DNA of 64,000 nucleotides from positions 1-64,000 of the forward strand of contig JANPRD010000001.1 in the NCBI GenBank assembly GCA_024699715.1, given 5' to 3'. Position numbers and translations under genes: made by a program. Positions within the stretch are counted from its first letter, which is position 1. Each line of letters begins with the position of its first letter. Source of the stretch: Candidatus Methanophagales archaeon (GTDB lineage Archaea > Halobacteriota > Syntropharchaeia > Alkanophagales > Methanospirareceae). This document shows, piece after piece, positions 18,930-27,904 of this stretch. The notes beneath the pieces were generated by a model. That model made no database searches. It saw only the letters and a list, made by a program, of their open reading frames with translations, and was not told the DNA's origin.

Positions 18930-19061
18930 ATGGCAAGAGGTGAAGATAAAGGTGAGAAAGGGGGAATACTGCCCATACTCATGTTTTCTCTCCCGTTTCT
19001 TGCGTTAGTAGGGACTGCATCTGCAGCTGGAGGAGGAGCAACATGCACAAAGATAAAATGA
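18930..19061 (+). CDS. Small hydrophobic protein, 43 residues
   Basis: A tiny frame with a charged N-terminus (MARGEDKGEKGG) and one hydrophobic segment (ILPILMFSLPFLALVGTASA) that reads like a signal peptide or single membrane helix. It is supported by a TATA box placed for leaderless expression at 18930 and by coupling to the next gene, which starts inside its last codons behind a good ribosome-binding site. No family recognised. Being next to atpK and an AtpZ-like gene, it may be a small ATPase accessory protein, but that is only inference. Confidence 0.5.
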   Translation: MARGEDKGEKGGILPILMFSLPFLALVGTASAAGGGATCTKIK

Positions 19062-19336
19062 ACATCGGTGGAAAAATGAAGCGAAAAACATACATATATC
19101 TTCACGCTATTCCTTATGCCGTTCTCATTTCTTCGCTCACTTTTGTTGGCTTATTTCTCGGATTTACCGTCGGAAAACGCTTTGATAGTGATGTTTTCCT
19201 CTTTGCTTTCTCCTCATTTTTTACATTCGCAGGATTCGCTGCAGGTCTTGCCATCTCTTATTTCATTTTGAAGTCAAAATATTTTGATGACGCAGGAAGA
19301 AAGCAGAGCGGAAACGAGAGGGGACGGTGTCGCTAA
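19043..19336 (+). CDS. Two-helix membrane protein, AtpZ/AtpI-like topology
   Basis: Protein of 97 residues with two membrane helices: VLISSLTFVGLFLGFTVGKR and FLFAFSSFFTFAGFAAGLAI. The GxxxGxxxxxxD-like spacing in the first helix resembles AtpZ/AtpI-type ATPase assembly proteins, although the resemblance is weak and short. ATG 19043 is well supported by GGAGGAGGA eight bases upstream, inside the previous small gene. It overlaps the start of the beta-RFAP synthase gene by about 50 bp. Location just behind atpK is the main reason to think of an ATPase link. Confidence 0.6.
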   Translation: MHKDKMNIGGKMKRKTYIYLHAIPYAVLISSLTFVGLFLGFTVGKRFDSDVFLFAFSSFFTFAGFAAGLAISYFILKSKYFDDAGRKQSGNERGRCR

Positions 19337-20344
19337 GGTGCGAGTTAAGGCGCCGAGCAGGTTGCATTTCTCGTTAATTGACCTAAATGGCTCTCTTGGC
19401 AGGGTTGACGGTGGAATCGGCGTTGCGTTGAACGAGCCTTATTCGGAAATTGAAATTGAGAGCGTGGGAGAGAGGCAGGTGCCGCCTCCTTCTCCTGAAG
19501 TTGCACAAATTTTAGAGCGTTTGAAAAAATTGGGCTTGAAAAGAAATTACAGTGTGCGAATTCTCCGTCGTTTGCCCTCGCATGTCGGCTTAGGCTCAAA
19601 AACGCAACTCGCTTTGAGTATTGCTCGTGGCGTCGCAGTCCTTGAAGGTCTTGAAGTAAGCACGAGGGAGCTCGCAAGGATTGTTCGCAGGGGTGGAACT
19701 TCAGGCATCGGCGTCGCTGCTTTTGAAAAAGGCGGATTCATTCTTGACGGCGGGCATCCGTTCAGACGGAGCGTGCCGCAAGAGAGCGAGGTGGTGAGAG
19801 CGTGAAAACGAGTTTTCTGCCCTCTTCTGCGTCGAGGGTGCCGCCCCCACCTGTTCTTTTTCAGCATCCGCTACCTGAGGACTGGTTTTTTGTTCTTGCG
19901 ACGCCTGCGGTGCGAAGGGGCGCTCACGGCACTGAAGAAGTTGAAATTTTCCAGAAGTATTGCCCAATTCGTGGCGAGGATGTCGCTGAAATCTGCAGGA
20001 TTATTCTTATGAGGATTCTACCTGCGGTTCTTGAGCGGGACATTGAGACATTTGCGTCTTCGCTGACGATGCTTCAACATCTCGGATTCAAGCGTTTGGA
20101 GGTCGCACTACAACACAAAATCGTCAGAGAGCTCTTCGCTTTTTACGAGAAGCATGAAGCTCTCGGCTACGGAATGTCCTCTTTCGGTCCTACGACTTTC
20201 GCTGTCGTTCAGGGAAGGAGCGAGGCGGAGAAACTTGCGGAAGCGGTGAGAGGATTTCTTGAGGAGAAGGGCATTCGTGGCGCCGTCTGCTTCTCTAACG
20301 CAAATAATCTCGGGGCGGAAGTGCGGGTGCAAAAGGAACACTGA
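19287..20344 (+). pseudogene. Beta-RFAP synthase, split by a frame change
   Basis: GHMP-fold enzyme that joins 4-hydroxybenzoate (or p-aminobenzoate) to PRPP in the first step of methanopterin synthesis. The first frame covers VKAPSRLHFSLIDLNGSLGR, the GHMP loop LPSHVGLGSKTQLALSIA and KGGFILDGGHPFRR, then stops at 19805. The second, open from GTG 19802, has KTSFLPSSASRVPPPPVLF, EDWFFVLATP and GYGMSSFGPTTFAVVQG. The two overlap in the four bases GTGA. In relatives this is one protein of about 330 residues, so either one base is missing here or two coupled polypeptides or a -1 shift restore it. Its presence implies a tetrahydromethanopterin-dependent organism. Start given as ATG 19287; GTG 19338 is possible. 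Confidence 0.87.
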
Positions 20345-21215
20345 AAACTTCACGAAGGCGACCCTTTGAACGCCAGAGTTTGACCTTTCCGACCTTTATT
20401 CGTTTCACGGCACGAGGCTCAACAGGCGTCAGCACGACAGCAGAGCCACGCTTTTCGTCAATTTTTCTGAGTATGCCGATGCCAAGCGCCTCTTCTTCTT
20501 GAGATGCAGTGAAGAGACCCAGAAGAGAGCCTTCTTCAACAACGGGCAGACAGCCAGAACGCTCAAAAAGCGAGATGTCAAAGCGTCTGTTCCTCGCATT
20601 TCTGAAGTATCTGTTGAACGCTTCTTCTCGCAATCTTCGTCGCAGGGGCTTGCACTTCCTTTTTGCTTCCGCAGAGGCACGCAATATGCATATGCGAGCA
20701 TCTGTGTATTCGGGCAGCAAAGAAAGGATGTGCTGAAGTTCGCCCTCTTCTCGCTCAATCGCAAGCACAGAGGACGGCTCTACCGCACCGATTTCAAGGA
20801 GTTTGAACATTTTCGCCTTATTGCCGAAGACCCAGCCTGTTGAATCCACGATAACGACATCTGCAAGTTCTCTCGCCTTCCTGACGCCTGCGACGGTTCC
20901 GAGAATGCTCTCTCGCATGCAACCGTTTGGAGATGTGCTTCCGACGAAGAATAAGCTGTGAGGCGGAACTTCTCGCAAAGAACGAATTTCACGATGCAAA
21001 ACGCCAACGCCGACGCAGCAAGGCGGTCCGATGTCGCTCTGACCGATGTCAGCGTCAACGACCGCAACCCTCTCGCTCCTCTGCAAGAACGCATTCGCAA
21101 TTCTAACTGCGGTGAATGTCTTACCGACATCTGTGGCGCCGAGCATGAAAACTGTCAGGCGACCTTCACGCTCAAAGTCCTCCTCTAAATCCTTCAGGAC
21201 GCTTGGAAATGACAT
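20295..21215 (-). CDS. Clp1/Grc3-type polynucleotide 5'-kinase
   Basis: RNA/DNA 5'-hydroxyl kinase related to Clp1, linked to tRNA intron and rRNA processing. The P-loop is MLGATDVGKTFTAVRIANAF; further motifs are VAVVDADIGQSDIGPPCCVG, HSLFFVGSTSPNGCM and VVIVDSTGWVFG. The C-terminal half is a beta-rich domain. ATG 21215 is chosen: a TATA box at 21256-21263 places the transcript start near 21234, downstream of the longest possible TTG start, and GGAAGGAG precedes this ATG. The 3' end overlaps the convergent beta-RFAP synthase gene by 50 bp. Confidence 0.87.
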   Translation of the reverse strand: MSFPSVLKDLEEDFEREGRLTVFMLGATDVGKTFTAVRIANAFLQRSERVAVVDADIGQSDIGPPCCVGVGVLHREIRSLREVPPHSLFFVGSTSPNGCMRESILGTVAGVRKARELADVVIVDSTGWVFGNKAKMFKLLEIGAVEPSSVLAIEREEGELQHILSLLPEYTDARICILRASAEAKRKCKPLRRRLREEAFNRYFRNARNRRFDISLFERSGCLPVVEEGSLLGLFTASQEEEALGIGILRKIDEKRGSAVVLTPVEPRAVKRIKVGKVKLWRSKGRLREVFSVPFAPALPPRDYLR

Positions 21216-21255
21216 CTCCTTCCGCCATGTGCGAGGAGGAGCAGTGTGCAACAAT

Positions 21256-21263
21256 TATTTATA
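21256..21263 (-). promoter_or_regulatory. TATA box for the polynucleotide kinase gene
   Basis: TATAAATA on the minus strand, about 25 bp before the expected transcript start and about 40 bp before ATG 21215. Used to choose the start of that gene. Confidence 0.5.
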
Positions 21264-21342
21264 TCTTATCCTTCCTTTATTTAAAAGGAGGCGGAGCGTG
21301 CGAGGAGAGAGGTGTGCGATGTAAAGAGGGAGGTGATTGAGT

Positions 21343-21615
21343 ATGGAAGAGAAGGACAAGGAGCTCACGATAAGGAAATGTGCGGAGATGCTTGAGCGAA
21401 TAATCAGCGATGTGACGGTGCCTCGCAACATTCGCAAGTCTGCGGAGACGCTGAAGGATGAATTATTAAACGGTGAGGGTTCAATTGCGATGCGAGCGGC
21501 ATCCGCAATCTCTGAATTGGAAGAGCTTACGAGCGACCCGAATATGCCTTCTCATGCGAGGACGCTTGTCTGGAGCATCGTCAGCGAGCTTGAAACGATT
21601 TCTGTGGAAGAATAA
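21343..21615 (+). CDS. UPF0147 family protein
   Basis: Small all-helical archaeal protein of about 90 residues with the family core CAEMLERIISDVTVPRNIRK and MRAASAISELEELTSDPNMP. Function is unknown. ATG 21343 is used because GGAGGTGA lies six bases upstream; a TTG at 21337 is too close to that site. It is followed after 54 bp by the OBG/YchF-type GTPase on the same strand. Confidence 0.88.
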   Translation: MEEKDKELTIRKCAEMLERIISDVTVPRNIRKSAETLKDELLNGEGSIAMRAASAISELEELTSDPNMPSHARTLVWSIVSELETISVEE

Positions 21616-21669
21616 TTGCAGAAGCAGTCGTGAGCGTCGTCGGAGTGTCCGAGTGTCTGTCGGAGAGGG

Positions 21670-23003
21670 ATGATTTCGCTTGGTATTGCGGGTAAGCCGA
21701 ATGTTGGAAAGTCCACATTCTTCAAGGCTGCGACGCTTGCTCCTGCGGAGGTTGCACCTTACCCGTTCACGACAATTTCCCCAAATATAGGAGTGGCTGC
21801 GGTTCGTGTGAGATGCCCTTGTGTTGAGCCTCTTGTGAGGGAGGGGGCGAGGCTTTCTGCGGGGGAGTTCTGTGGCTCTTGCGTTGAAGGCTCTCGTTTC
21901 ATTCCCGTGCAGTTAATAGATGTTGCAGGACTCGTGAAGGGCGCACACGAGGGTCGTGGCTTGGGGAACGAGTTCCTTGACGACTTGCGCAGAGCAGAAG
22001 CAATAATTCAAGTGGTAGATGTCGCAGGGGCGACGGATGCTGAGGGAAATCCCGTCGGTGTCGGAGAGCATGACCCCGTTGAGGATGTCATTTCGTTTGA
22101 GGAGGAACTTCTTCTTTGGGTATTCGGCATTTTGAAGCGGAACTGGCGTAAGATTCTGCGTAAAGCTTCGCTTGAGCGCATTCCAGTCGCAAGGCTAATT
22201 GCGGAGCAGCTCGCAGGCGTCGGCGTCTCTGAGGCTCAAGTGAGAACCGCAATCTCACGCTCCGCCGTTTCAGAAGAGGTCAAGGATTGGGACGACGAGG
22301 AACTGCGAAGAATTGCCTCGCAAATACTGCGGGTGAGCAAGCGAATGGTCATCGCTGCAAACAAAGCTGACATCGCTCCAAAAGAGAACATCCGCAGGCT
22401 TCAGGATTTCATACGGCGAAGGGAGCGTGAGCAGCAGGCGGGCAGTGAAAGTAGTGAATGCGGCGGAAGCGAGAAGGAGAGTGTGTGAGCGAGAGCGAGC
22501 GAGAACAGGAGCAAGAGCGAGAGAGAACGGAGAACGGCAGCACGGCGGTAATTCCCTGCTCTGCGGAGGCTGAGCTTGCACTGCGAAGAGCAGCGGAGAA
22601 AGGCATCGTGAAGTATTTACCTGGCGATGCGGACTTTGAAATTGTCGGCGAGGTCACCGCTGCACAGAGGAGAGCGCTTGAGCGTATTCGTGAGTTCATG
22701 CGAGAGAACGGCGGAACAGGCGTCCAGCAAGTCCTGAACCATGCGGTCTTTCACCTGCTTTCGTATGTCGTTGTGTATCCTGTCGAGGATGAACACAAGT
22801 TCAGCGATTCATCAGGTAGAATTCTGCCCGACGCTTTCCTTTTGAAGCGTGGAAGCACCGCAAGAGACCTCGCATTCGCAGTCCACACAGACATCGGAAA
22901 GCATTTTCTCTTCGCAATAGATGCGAGAACGAAGCGAAGGCTCGGCGAGAAATACGAACTGAAAAATAATGACATCATTAAAATCGTCCACACGCAACGA
23001 TAA
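21670..23003 (+). pseudogene. OBG/YchF-family GTPase with TGS domain, split by a frame change
   Basis: Translation-associated GTPase. The first frame has G1 GIAGKPNVGKSTFFKAAT, QLIDVAGLVKGAHEGRGLGN (G3) and VIAANKADIAPKENI (G4), ending in a Ser/Glu stretch at 22488. The second frame (open from 22458) carries the rest: AVIPCSAEAELALRRAAEKG (G5 region), VLNHAVFHLLSYVVVYPVED and the C-terminal TGS domain with LLKRGSTARDLAFAVHTDIG. The frame change falls in low-complexity GAGCGA-type DNA between 22458 and 22488, which encodes a disordered insert absent from the usual family core. One base appears to be missing, or the ribosome must shift. Joined length is about 444 residues. Confidence 0.87.
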
Positions 23004-23065
23004 TCGCCTCAGTTCCCTACAATATACCCCTAAACTTGAAATTTGAGGGGCGAAAGAGCAACAAA

Positions 23066-24127
23066 ATGAGCGAGAAATTGGAGGAAGTAGGCGAGAGGGG
23101 ATTAATAGAACGAATAAGGGAGCGATTTAAGGAGAAAGTGCCTTTTTTAGAGGCAGGTGCGGGTGCTGACGACTGTGCTGTTGTGGATTTTGATGCGTTA
23201 AAGGGAGCGTGCCTAACTGAAGTGAAAGGGAAGAAGGCGGGAAAAGGAAAAGCGAGAGAGGCGTGTAAAATGCTCGTAACGACAGACATGCTCTTAAAAT
23301 CTTCGCACTTCCCCGAAGGAATCACACCATTTCAGATGGGTTGGAGCGTTGTTGCCGTGAATTTGAGCGATATTGCGGCGATGGGCGCCCGTCCTTTGCT
23401 CCTAACGGTTGCAATAGGTCTTCCGGAAGGGACAGAAATATCATTTTTTGATGAAATTCTGCGAGGAATCTCGGCTTGTTGCGAGAAATATCAGACGGTT
23501 GTGGTGGGAGGAGACATCGTGAAAAGCGCTGAAATGACATTTTCAGGCACTTGCATCGGCTTCGCAACGCATCCTCTGCGGAGGAAAGGCGCAAAAGTCG
23601 GCGATTTCGTCTGCGTGACAGGCACGCTTGGAGACGCTGCTCTCGGAATGAAAGTTGTGCGAGGCGAGATAAAGCTGCGAGATGCGCTTGCGTCGTATGC
23701 GAAGAGGGCGTTGTTTCAGCCAGAGCCTCGTGTCCGAGAGGGCTTGCTAATTGCATCTTCAGGATATGCGACCGCAATGATTGACATCAGCGACGGTCTC
23801 GCAATCTCACTCGCAGAGCTCGCAGCGCAGAACGGCGTCGGATTTGAGATTTGGGAGGAGAGCGTGCCTGTGAGCGAAGCACTCAAAGCCTGCGAAATCT
23901 CAAAGAGTGAGCGAAGAGAGCTTGTTTTCCACTTCGGCGGCGACTACGAATTGCTATTCACCGCAGATGCGAGCATCCTTGAGGACAATAAAACACTTGA
24001 AATGCTGAAAAGTGAGGCGAAGGTGAGTATTATAGGGCGAGTAGTGCCGAAAGAGCGAGGGATTTATGTGAAAGATAAGAGTGGTAAAAAAGAACAAATA
24101 GCAGAGAGAGGATACCAACACTTTTGA
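23066..24127 (+). CDS. thiL: Thiamine-monophosphate kinase
   Basis: Phosphorylates thiamine monophosphate to thiamine diphosphate. PurM-like fold with FLEAGAGADDCAVVDFDALK, LVTTDMLLKSSHFPEGITPF, MGWSVVAVNLSDIAAMGARP and HFGGDYELLFTADA. A basic insert rich in Lys, Gly and Ala lies at about residues 53-70, before LVTTDML, where the usual enzyme has a short turn. ATG 23066 gives the expected family N-terminus; an upstream TTG would add ten residues. Convergent with the next gene. Confidence 0.93.
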   Translation: MSEKLEEVGERGLIERIRERFKEKVPFLEAGAGADDCAVVDFDALKGACLTEVKGKKAGKGKAREACKMLVTTDMLLKSSHFPEGITPFQMGWSVVAVNLSDIAAMGARPLLLTVAIGLPEGTEISFFDEILRGISACCEKYQTVVVGGDIVKSAEMTFSGTCIGFATHPLRRKGAKVGDFVCVTGTLGDAALGMKVVRGEIKLRDALASYAKRALFQPEPRVREGLLIASSGYATAMIDISDGLAISLAELAAQNGVGFEIWEESVPVSEALKACEISKSERRELVFHFGGDYELLFTADASILEDNKTLEMLKSEAKVSIIGRVVPKERGIYVKDKSGKKEQIAERGYQHF

Positions 24128-24139
24128 TTTTGTTTTTAA
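24128..24139 (+). terminator. T-rich terminator after thiL
   Basis: TTTTGTTTTTAA directly after the thiL stop. Archaeal polymerase terminates at such T-runs. It overlaps the 3' end of the convergent MetE-like gene. Confidence 0.45.
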
Positions 24140-25167
24140 ATTCGGGCGAAGAAAGCATCAATCCCCCTTCTTATGTTCTTCAGCAGTGAGAATGCGAGTG
24201 CTTGTGATGGGAAAGAGCTGAGACCGCAGTCCGCACCGACATATTTTATGCGAGAGCCGAATTTTGAGAACGCATTTTTCATGCGCTTACACACAATTTC
24301 CGGGCTGTTGAACTCATCTATGACCTTGCGAAGCGCATCTTCACCCTCTCTGAAGACATTAGTGTTGTGCTTTTCGTCATATTCCGCAGCCATACTTGCG
24401 AAATCCGTCCTTGCAACGCCTACTCGCAGGAATTTGTCCGCCTCTTCAAGACGCTCCCTCGCAATTAAGTCCAAATAAGATGGATTTGCAGCGGACTCAA
24501 CACCTATTACGCATATTGAGCGCACATTCAACACAGTTTCGTAGAAAATTGGCGAGTGCAAGTGAATTTGAGTGTCAATGCGGTGCTTAAATGCGAACTC
24601 TGTTGCGATTTCAAGCGCAGAAATGACGCCTTCCTCCTCTATTCTGGGGTCAAGACCGAGCGAAGGCTCGTCAACGCAAACACACGCAACCTCGTAATTG
24701 CGAGCATGCTCAACACTCCATTTCACGAACCTCTGAACAGACTTCGCTATATTTTTGAGGATGTCCTCGTAAACAGGAGGTTGAAATATCCTGTAGTAGA
24801 GTTCTATTGGTCCTGTGACGCAGACTCTTATGCGTAATTTCTCGCCTTTTTCCTCCTTGTATCTCGCTGCAAACGCCTCTAATGCATCTAATTCCGCAAT
24901 TTTCGCCTCCTCCTCTCGCACTAAAAACGGCTCTTCCGTCCTTGAATCGTCCAAAATCGGTTCTGAGAACTGCGAAATCATATCTTGGAACTGCGGATAA
25001 TTCGGAAGTTCAACACCAGCATCCAATTTCTGCCGAATTGCGTTTCCTACGAGCTCCTGAATCCTTCGCTTGTTCTCCTCGTATGCTCTGAATGCTTGCT
25101 TAACCCACTCACGAGTGATGCCCTCCGGGAGCGGATAACTGCCGACATCGTCAAAAATCACTTTCAT
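24136..25167 (-). CDS. MetE C-terminal-like methionine synthase family protein
   Basis: Protein of about 343 residues with the TIM-barrel fold of the cobalamin-independent methionine synthase catalytic half: VIFDDVGSYPLPEGITREWV at the N-terminus, VCVTGPIELYYRIF, VDEPSLGL, then IHLHSPIFYETVL and YVGADCGLSSFPSQAL at the C-terminus. The His and Cys in these motifs are the expected zinc ligands. Archaeal short (core) MetE proteins lack the N-terminal half and differ in methyl donor; which donor is used here cannot be read. ATG 25167 is preferred over an upstream TTG. Confidence 0.85.
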   Translation of the reverse strand: MKVIFDDVGSYPLPEGITREWVKQAFRAYEENKRRIQELVGNAIRQKLDAGVELPNYPQFQDMISQFSEPILDDSRTEEPFLVREEEAKIAELDALEAFAARYKEEKGEKLRIRVCVTGPIELYYRIFQPPVYEDILKNIAKSVQRFVKWSVEHARNYEVACVCVDEPSLGLDPRIEEEGVISALEIATEFAFKHRIDTQIHLHSPIFYETVLNVRSICVIGVESAANPSYLDLIARERLEEADKFLRVGVARTDFASMAAEYDEKHNTNVFREGEDALRKVIDEFNSPEIVCKRMKNAFSKFGSRIKYVGADCGLSSFPSQALAFSLLKNIRRGIDAFFARI

Positions 25168-25228
25168 TTTGTATAGTTGAGGCAACGCCCTTTTTTAACT
25201 TTCCGAGAAATGCGAATGCGAAGAGAGG

Positions 25229-27286
25229 ATGGAAGAAAGCGAGTATGTCAGACACTTCTCAAAGCTCGTTCAGCGTGAGCGAGAGGCACAAATGAAGATG
25301 CACGAGCAAGAGATGCGCACGCTGAGCGGAGAGGAGCGAGAGCGTCGTGGTCGTGCTTTCTTGCGGATGCGTGGAAAATATCTCGGTCTCGGTCTCGGCG
25401 GAAAGCATCTCGTCAAATTCACGAAGCAACGCAGCGGTGAAATGCTGCCAGAGAGCGAGATTGATGTCGGCGATGTCGTGCTTGTGAGCAAAACAAGTCT
25501 CTGGGCGAGGGAGAACCCCACAGGAACAGTCGCAGAGAAGACAAAGTTCTCAATTACCGTCGCATTTGACGAGAAGCCTCCAAAATTCGTCTTCGGAAAG
25601 GACTTGCGTATTGACTTGTTCGTAAATGACATCACTTTTCAACGAATGCTTGACGCTTTAAAGCGTTTTAAGCACTTGCCTCAACGCAAGAAAGCGATTA
25701 TTTTGGGTAAAGCTTCGCCTGAATTTGCGGAAATTGAAAATGCGGAAATTGAGAAGATTGAATTTTTTAACGAAAGATTGAACGAGAGTCAGCGAGAAGC
25801 GGTGCTTCGCAGCCTCTCCGCCGAAGACTTTTTCCTCATTCACGGACCGCCAGGCACGGGAAAAACAGTCACTTGCGTTGAAATAATCGCACAACTCGTC
25901 AGGCGAGGATTGAAGGTCTTGGCAACCGCAGAATCAAATATCGCAGTTGACAACATCGTTGAAGGTCTCGTTAAAGCGGGCGTGAATGTCGTTAGGGTCG
26001 GACATCCCGCAAGGGTCGTTCCAGCACTGCGAGAGCGTTCCTTAGACTTTCTCGTTCAGCACGAAGAGGAGTTCAAGCAGGCTCAAAATCTGAGAGAGCA
26101 GGCGTTTGAGCTGAAAGAGAAGCAGAAGCGGTTCTTAATGCCTGAGATGAAGTGGCGTCGTGGTCTCAGCGACGACGCAATTCTGAAACTTGCGGAGGAA
26201 GGAAAAACGACAAGAGGCATACCGAAGCAAGTTTTGAGGGAGATGAGTGCGTGGTTAAAGCTGAAAAAGCGGATAGATGAAATATTTGAGAGGGCACATT
26301 CGCTTGAACAGAGGGCAATTGAACGCATTTTGAATTCTGCAGATGTAATATGTGCGACGAACAGCACAGCAGGCTCGGAAATTCTCGCAAATTTTCGCTT
26401 TGATGTCGCAGTTATTGACGAGGCTACGCAGTCCACAGAGCCTTCTTCGCTGATTGCCGTTTTGAAGGCGGAGCGATTTATTATGGCTGGAGACCACAAG
26501 CAGCTCCCTCCCACAGTATTGAGCGAAGAAGCAGCAAAAAAAGGTCTCAGAAAGAGCATGTTTGAGCGATTACTTGAGATGCACGGCGATAAAGTGCGTG
26601 CAATGTTGCGAGTTCAATACAGAATGAACGAAGAGATCGCAGCGTTTCCGAACCGTGAGTTCTACGAGGGAAAAATTCAAACGGCAGAAGGCGTGAAAAG
26701 GCGTTGCTTGTGTGATTTGCTTTCCCCTGATTTTCTCTTGCTGCGTGGAAAAAAGCAAAATGCAAAGGAAAAGGAAGCGCTCGCAAAAATTGTTCTTGAT
26801 TGTAAGCCGATTCTCTTCTTGGACACCGCTGGCTTGTTCAAAGAGCGCACACGAAAAGGCTCAACATCAAAGGAAAACAGAGGAGAGGCGTTTCTTGTGA
26901 GCGAAATCGTCAAAATACTGCTGAATGCTGGCATTCGCCCCGAAGACATCGGCGTCATTTCGCCTTATGATGACCAAGTCTCGCTACTCAGACGCCTTCT
27001 TCCTTTCGCATCGCTTGAAATAAAATCTGTTGACGGCTTTCAGGGTCGTGAGAAGGAGGTTGTCGTTGTCTCTTTCGTGAGGAGCAACGAAGAGCGGGAT
27101 ATAGGATTTCTGAATGATTTGCGCCGCTTGAATGTCTCGCTGACGAGGGCGAAACGCAAATTAATATTAGTAGGCGATGCTAAAACGCTTGAAAGCAACC
27201 CATGCTACCGCAGACTCATCCATTTCTACAAGCAGAAGAACGCCTTCGTTCGGTTAGGAGAGGATTTCTCGCTGCTTTTGCGTTAA
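25229..27286 (+). CDS. UPF1-like superfamily 1 helicase (IGHMBP2 type)
   Basis: DNA/RNA helicase of 685 residues. Motif I is [20 protein letters not shown]; Ia region [15 protein letters not shown]; motif [20 protein letters not shown]; motif [19 protein letters not shown]; motif IV-V region [17 protein letters not shown] and [20 protein letters not shown]; motif [20 protein letters not shown]. The N-terminal approximately 170 residues contain the beta-barrel-type domain of this family. Such helicases are common in archaea; the cellular role is unassigned. Start ATG 25229. Confidence 0.93.
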   Translation: MEESEYVRHFSKLVQREREAQMKMHEQEMRTLSGEERERRGRAFLRMRGKYLGLGLGGKHLVKFTKQRSGEMLPESEIDVGDVVLVSKTSLWARENPTGTVAEKTKFSITVAFDEKPPKFVFGKDLRIDLFVNDITFQRMLDALKRFKHLPQRKKAIILGKASPEFAEIENAEIEKIEFFNERLNESQREAVLRSLSAEDFFLIHGPPGTGKTVTCVEIIAQLVRRGLKVLATAESNIAVDNIVEGLVKAGVNVVRVGHPARVVPALRERSLDFLVQHEEEFKQAQNLREQAFELKEKQKRFLMPEMKWRRGLSDDAILKLAEEGKTTRGIPKQVLREMSAWLKLKKRIDEIFERAHSLEQRAIERILNSADVICATNSTAGSEILANFRFDVAVIDEATQSTEPSSLIAVLKAERFIMAGDHKQLPPTVLSEEAAKKGLRKSMFERLLEMHGDKVRAMLRVQYRMNEEIAAFPNREFYEGKIQTAEGVKRRCLCDLLSPDFLLLRGKKQNAKEKEALAKIVLDCKPILFLDTAGLFKERTRKGSTSKENRGEAFLVSEIVKILLNAGIRPEDIGVISPYDDQVSLLRRLLPFASLEIKSVDGFQGREKEVVVVSFVRSNEERDIGFLNDLRRLNVSLTRAKRKLILVGDAKTLESNPCYRRLIHFYKQKNAFVRLGEDFSLLLR

Positions 27287-27336
27287 AAAACTGTCGGTTA
27301 AGTGAGAAACTAAGCGTTAAAGGTGCAGTGGTGAAA

Positions 27337-27570
27337 TTACTTACTGACAATTTCCACGATTTTACGCCTGCTTTTCGCACCTGCGACGATGCGGACTTCT
27401 GCTGCGTTGAAGTGTCTCGCAAGCACCTTAAGCAGCGCCTTGTTCGCTTTCCCGCTCTCCGCAGGCTCTTTCACTTTCACTACCAAAGGCTCTCCCTCCC
27501 CTCGCTCAATCACTTCCTCACGAGACGCTTTCGGCACCACCTTCACTTCCACCCGCCTTTTCGCCGCCAA
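27337..27570 (-). CDS. YggU/DUF167 family protein
   Basis: Small protein of 77 residues with the family pattern [40 protein letters not shown] and [14 protein letters not shown]. Function is unknown; the fold is a small alpha/beta domain. It sits between the helicase and the acylphosphatase on the opposite strand. Confidence 0.87.
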   Translation of the reverse strand: MAAKRRVEVKVVPKASREEVIERGEGEPLVVKVKEPAESGKANKALLKVLARHFNAAEVRIVAGAKSRRKIVEIVSK

Positions 27571-27627
27571 CGCTCACACGCACCTCCTCCGCAAAACTTT
27601 TCTTTCACGCTTTTTGAAGTGAATAGA

Positions 27628-27903
27628 ATGAAGGTCAGGGCGCATGTTTTCATCAGCGGGAGGGTGCAAGGCGTTTTCTTCAGGTATGCGACGCTTGAGG
27701 AGGCGAAGGCGAGAGGCGTGTGCGGGTGGGTGCGAAATCTTCCAGATAAAAGAGTGGAGGCGGTTTTTGAGGGCGAGAAGGAGGCTGTTGAGGAGATGAT
27801 TGCTTTCTGCCACAGAGGTCCGCCCGCTGCGAAGGTCACGAAAGTTGAAGTTCACTGGGAGGAATACAAGGGCGAGTTCAAAGACTTTTATATCCGATAT
27901 TAG
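27628..27903 (+). CDS. acyP: Acylphosphatase
   Basis: Hydrolyses acyl phosphates. The 91-residue product has the signature [20 protein letters not shown] (catalytic Arg in GRVQGVFFR) and [20 protein letters not shown] (catalytic Asn in GWVRN). ATG 27628 is used; the frame is open far upstream but that part has no homology and overlaps the antisense DUF167 gene. Its stop is followed directly by the convergent TrmJ gene. Confidence 0.94.
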   Translation: MKVRAHVFISGRVQGVFFRYATLEEAKARGVCGWVRNLPDKRVEAVFEGEKEAVEEMIAFCHRGPPAAKVTKVEVHWEEYKGEFKDFYIRY

Positions 27904-27904
27904 A

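Noticed and set aside
27202-27627. Upstream extension of the acylphosphatase frame
   Set aside because: It overlaps the helicase end and the DUF167 gene and has no homology; the acylphosphatase begins at ATG 27628.
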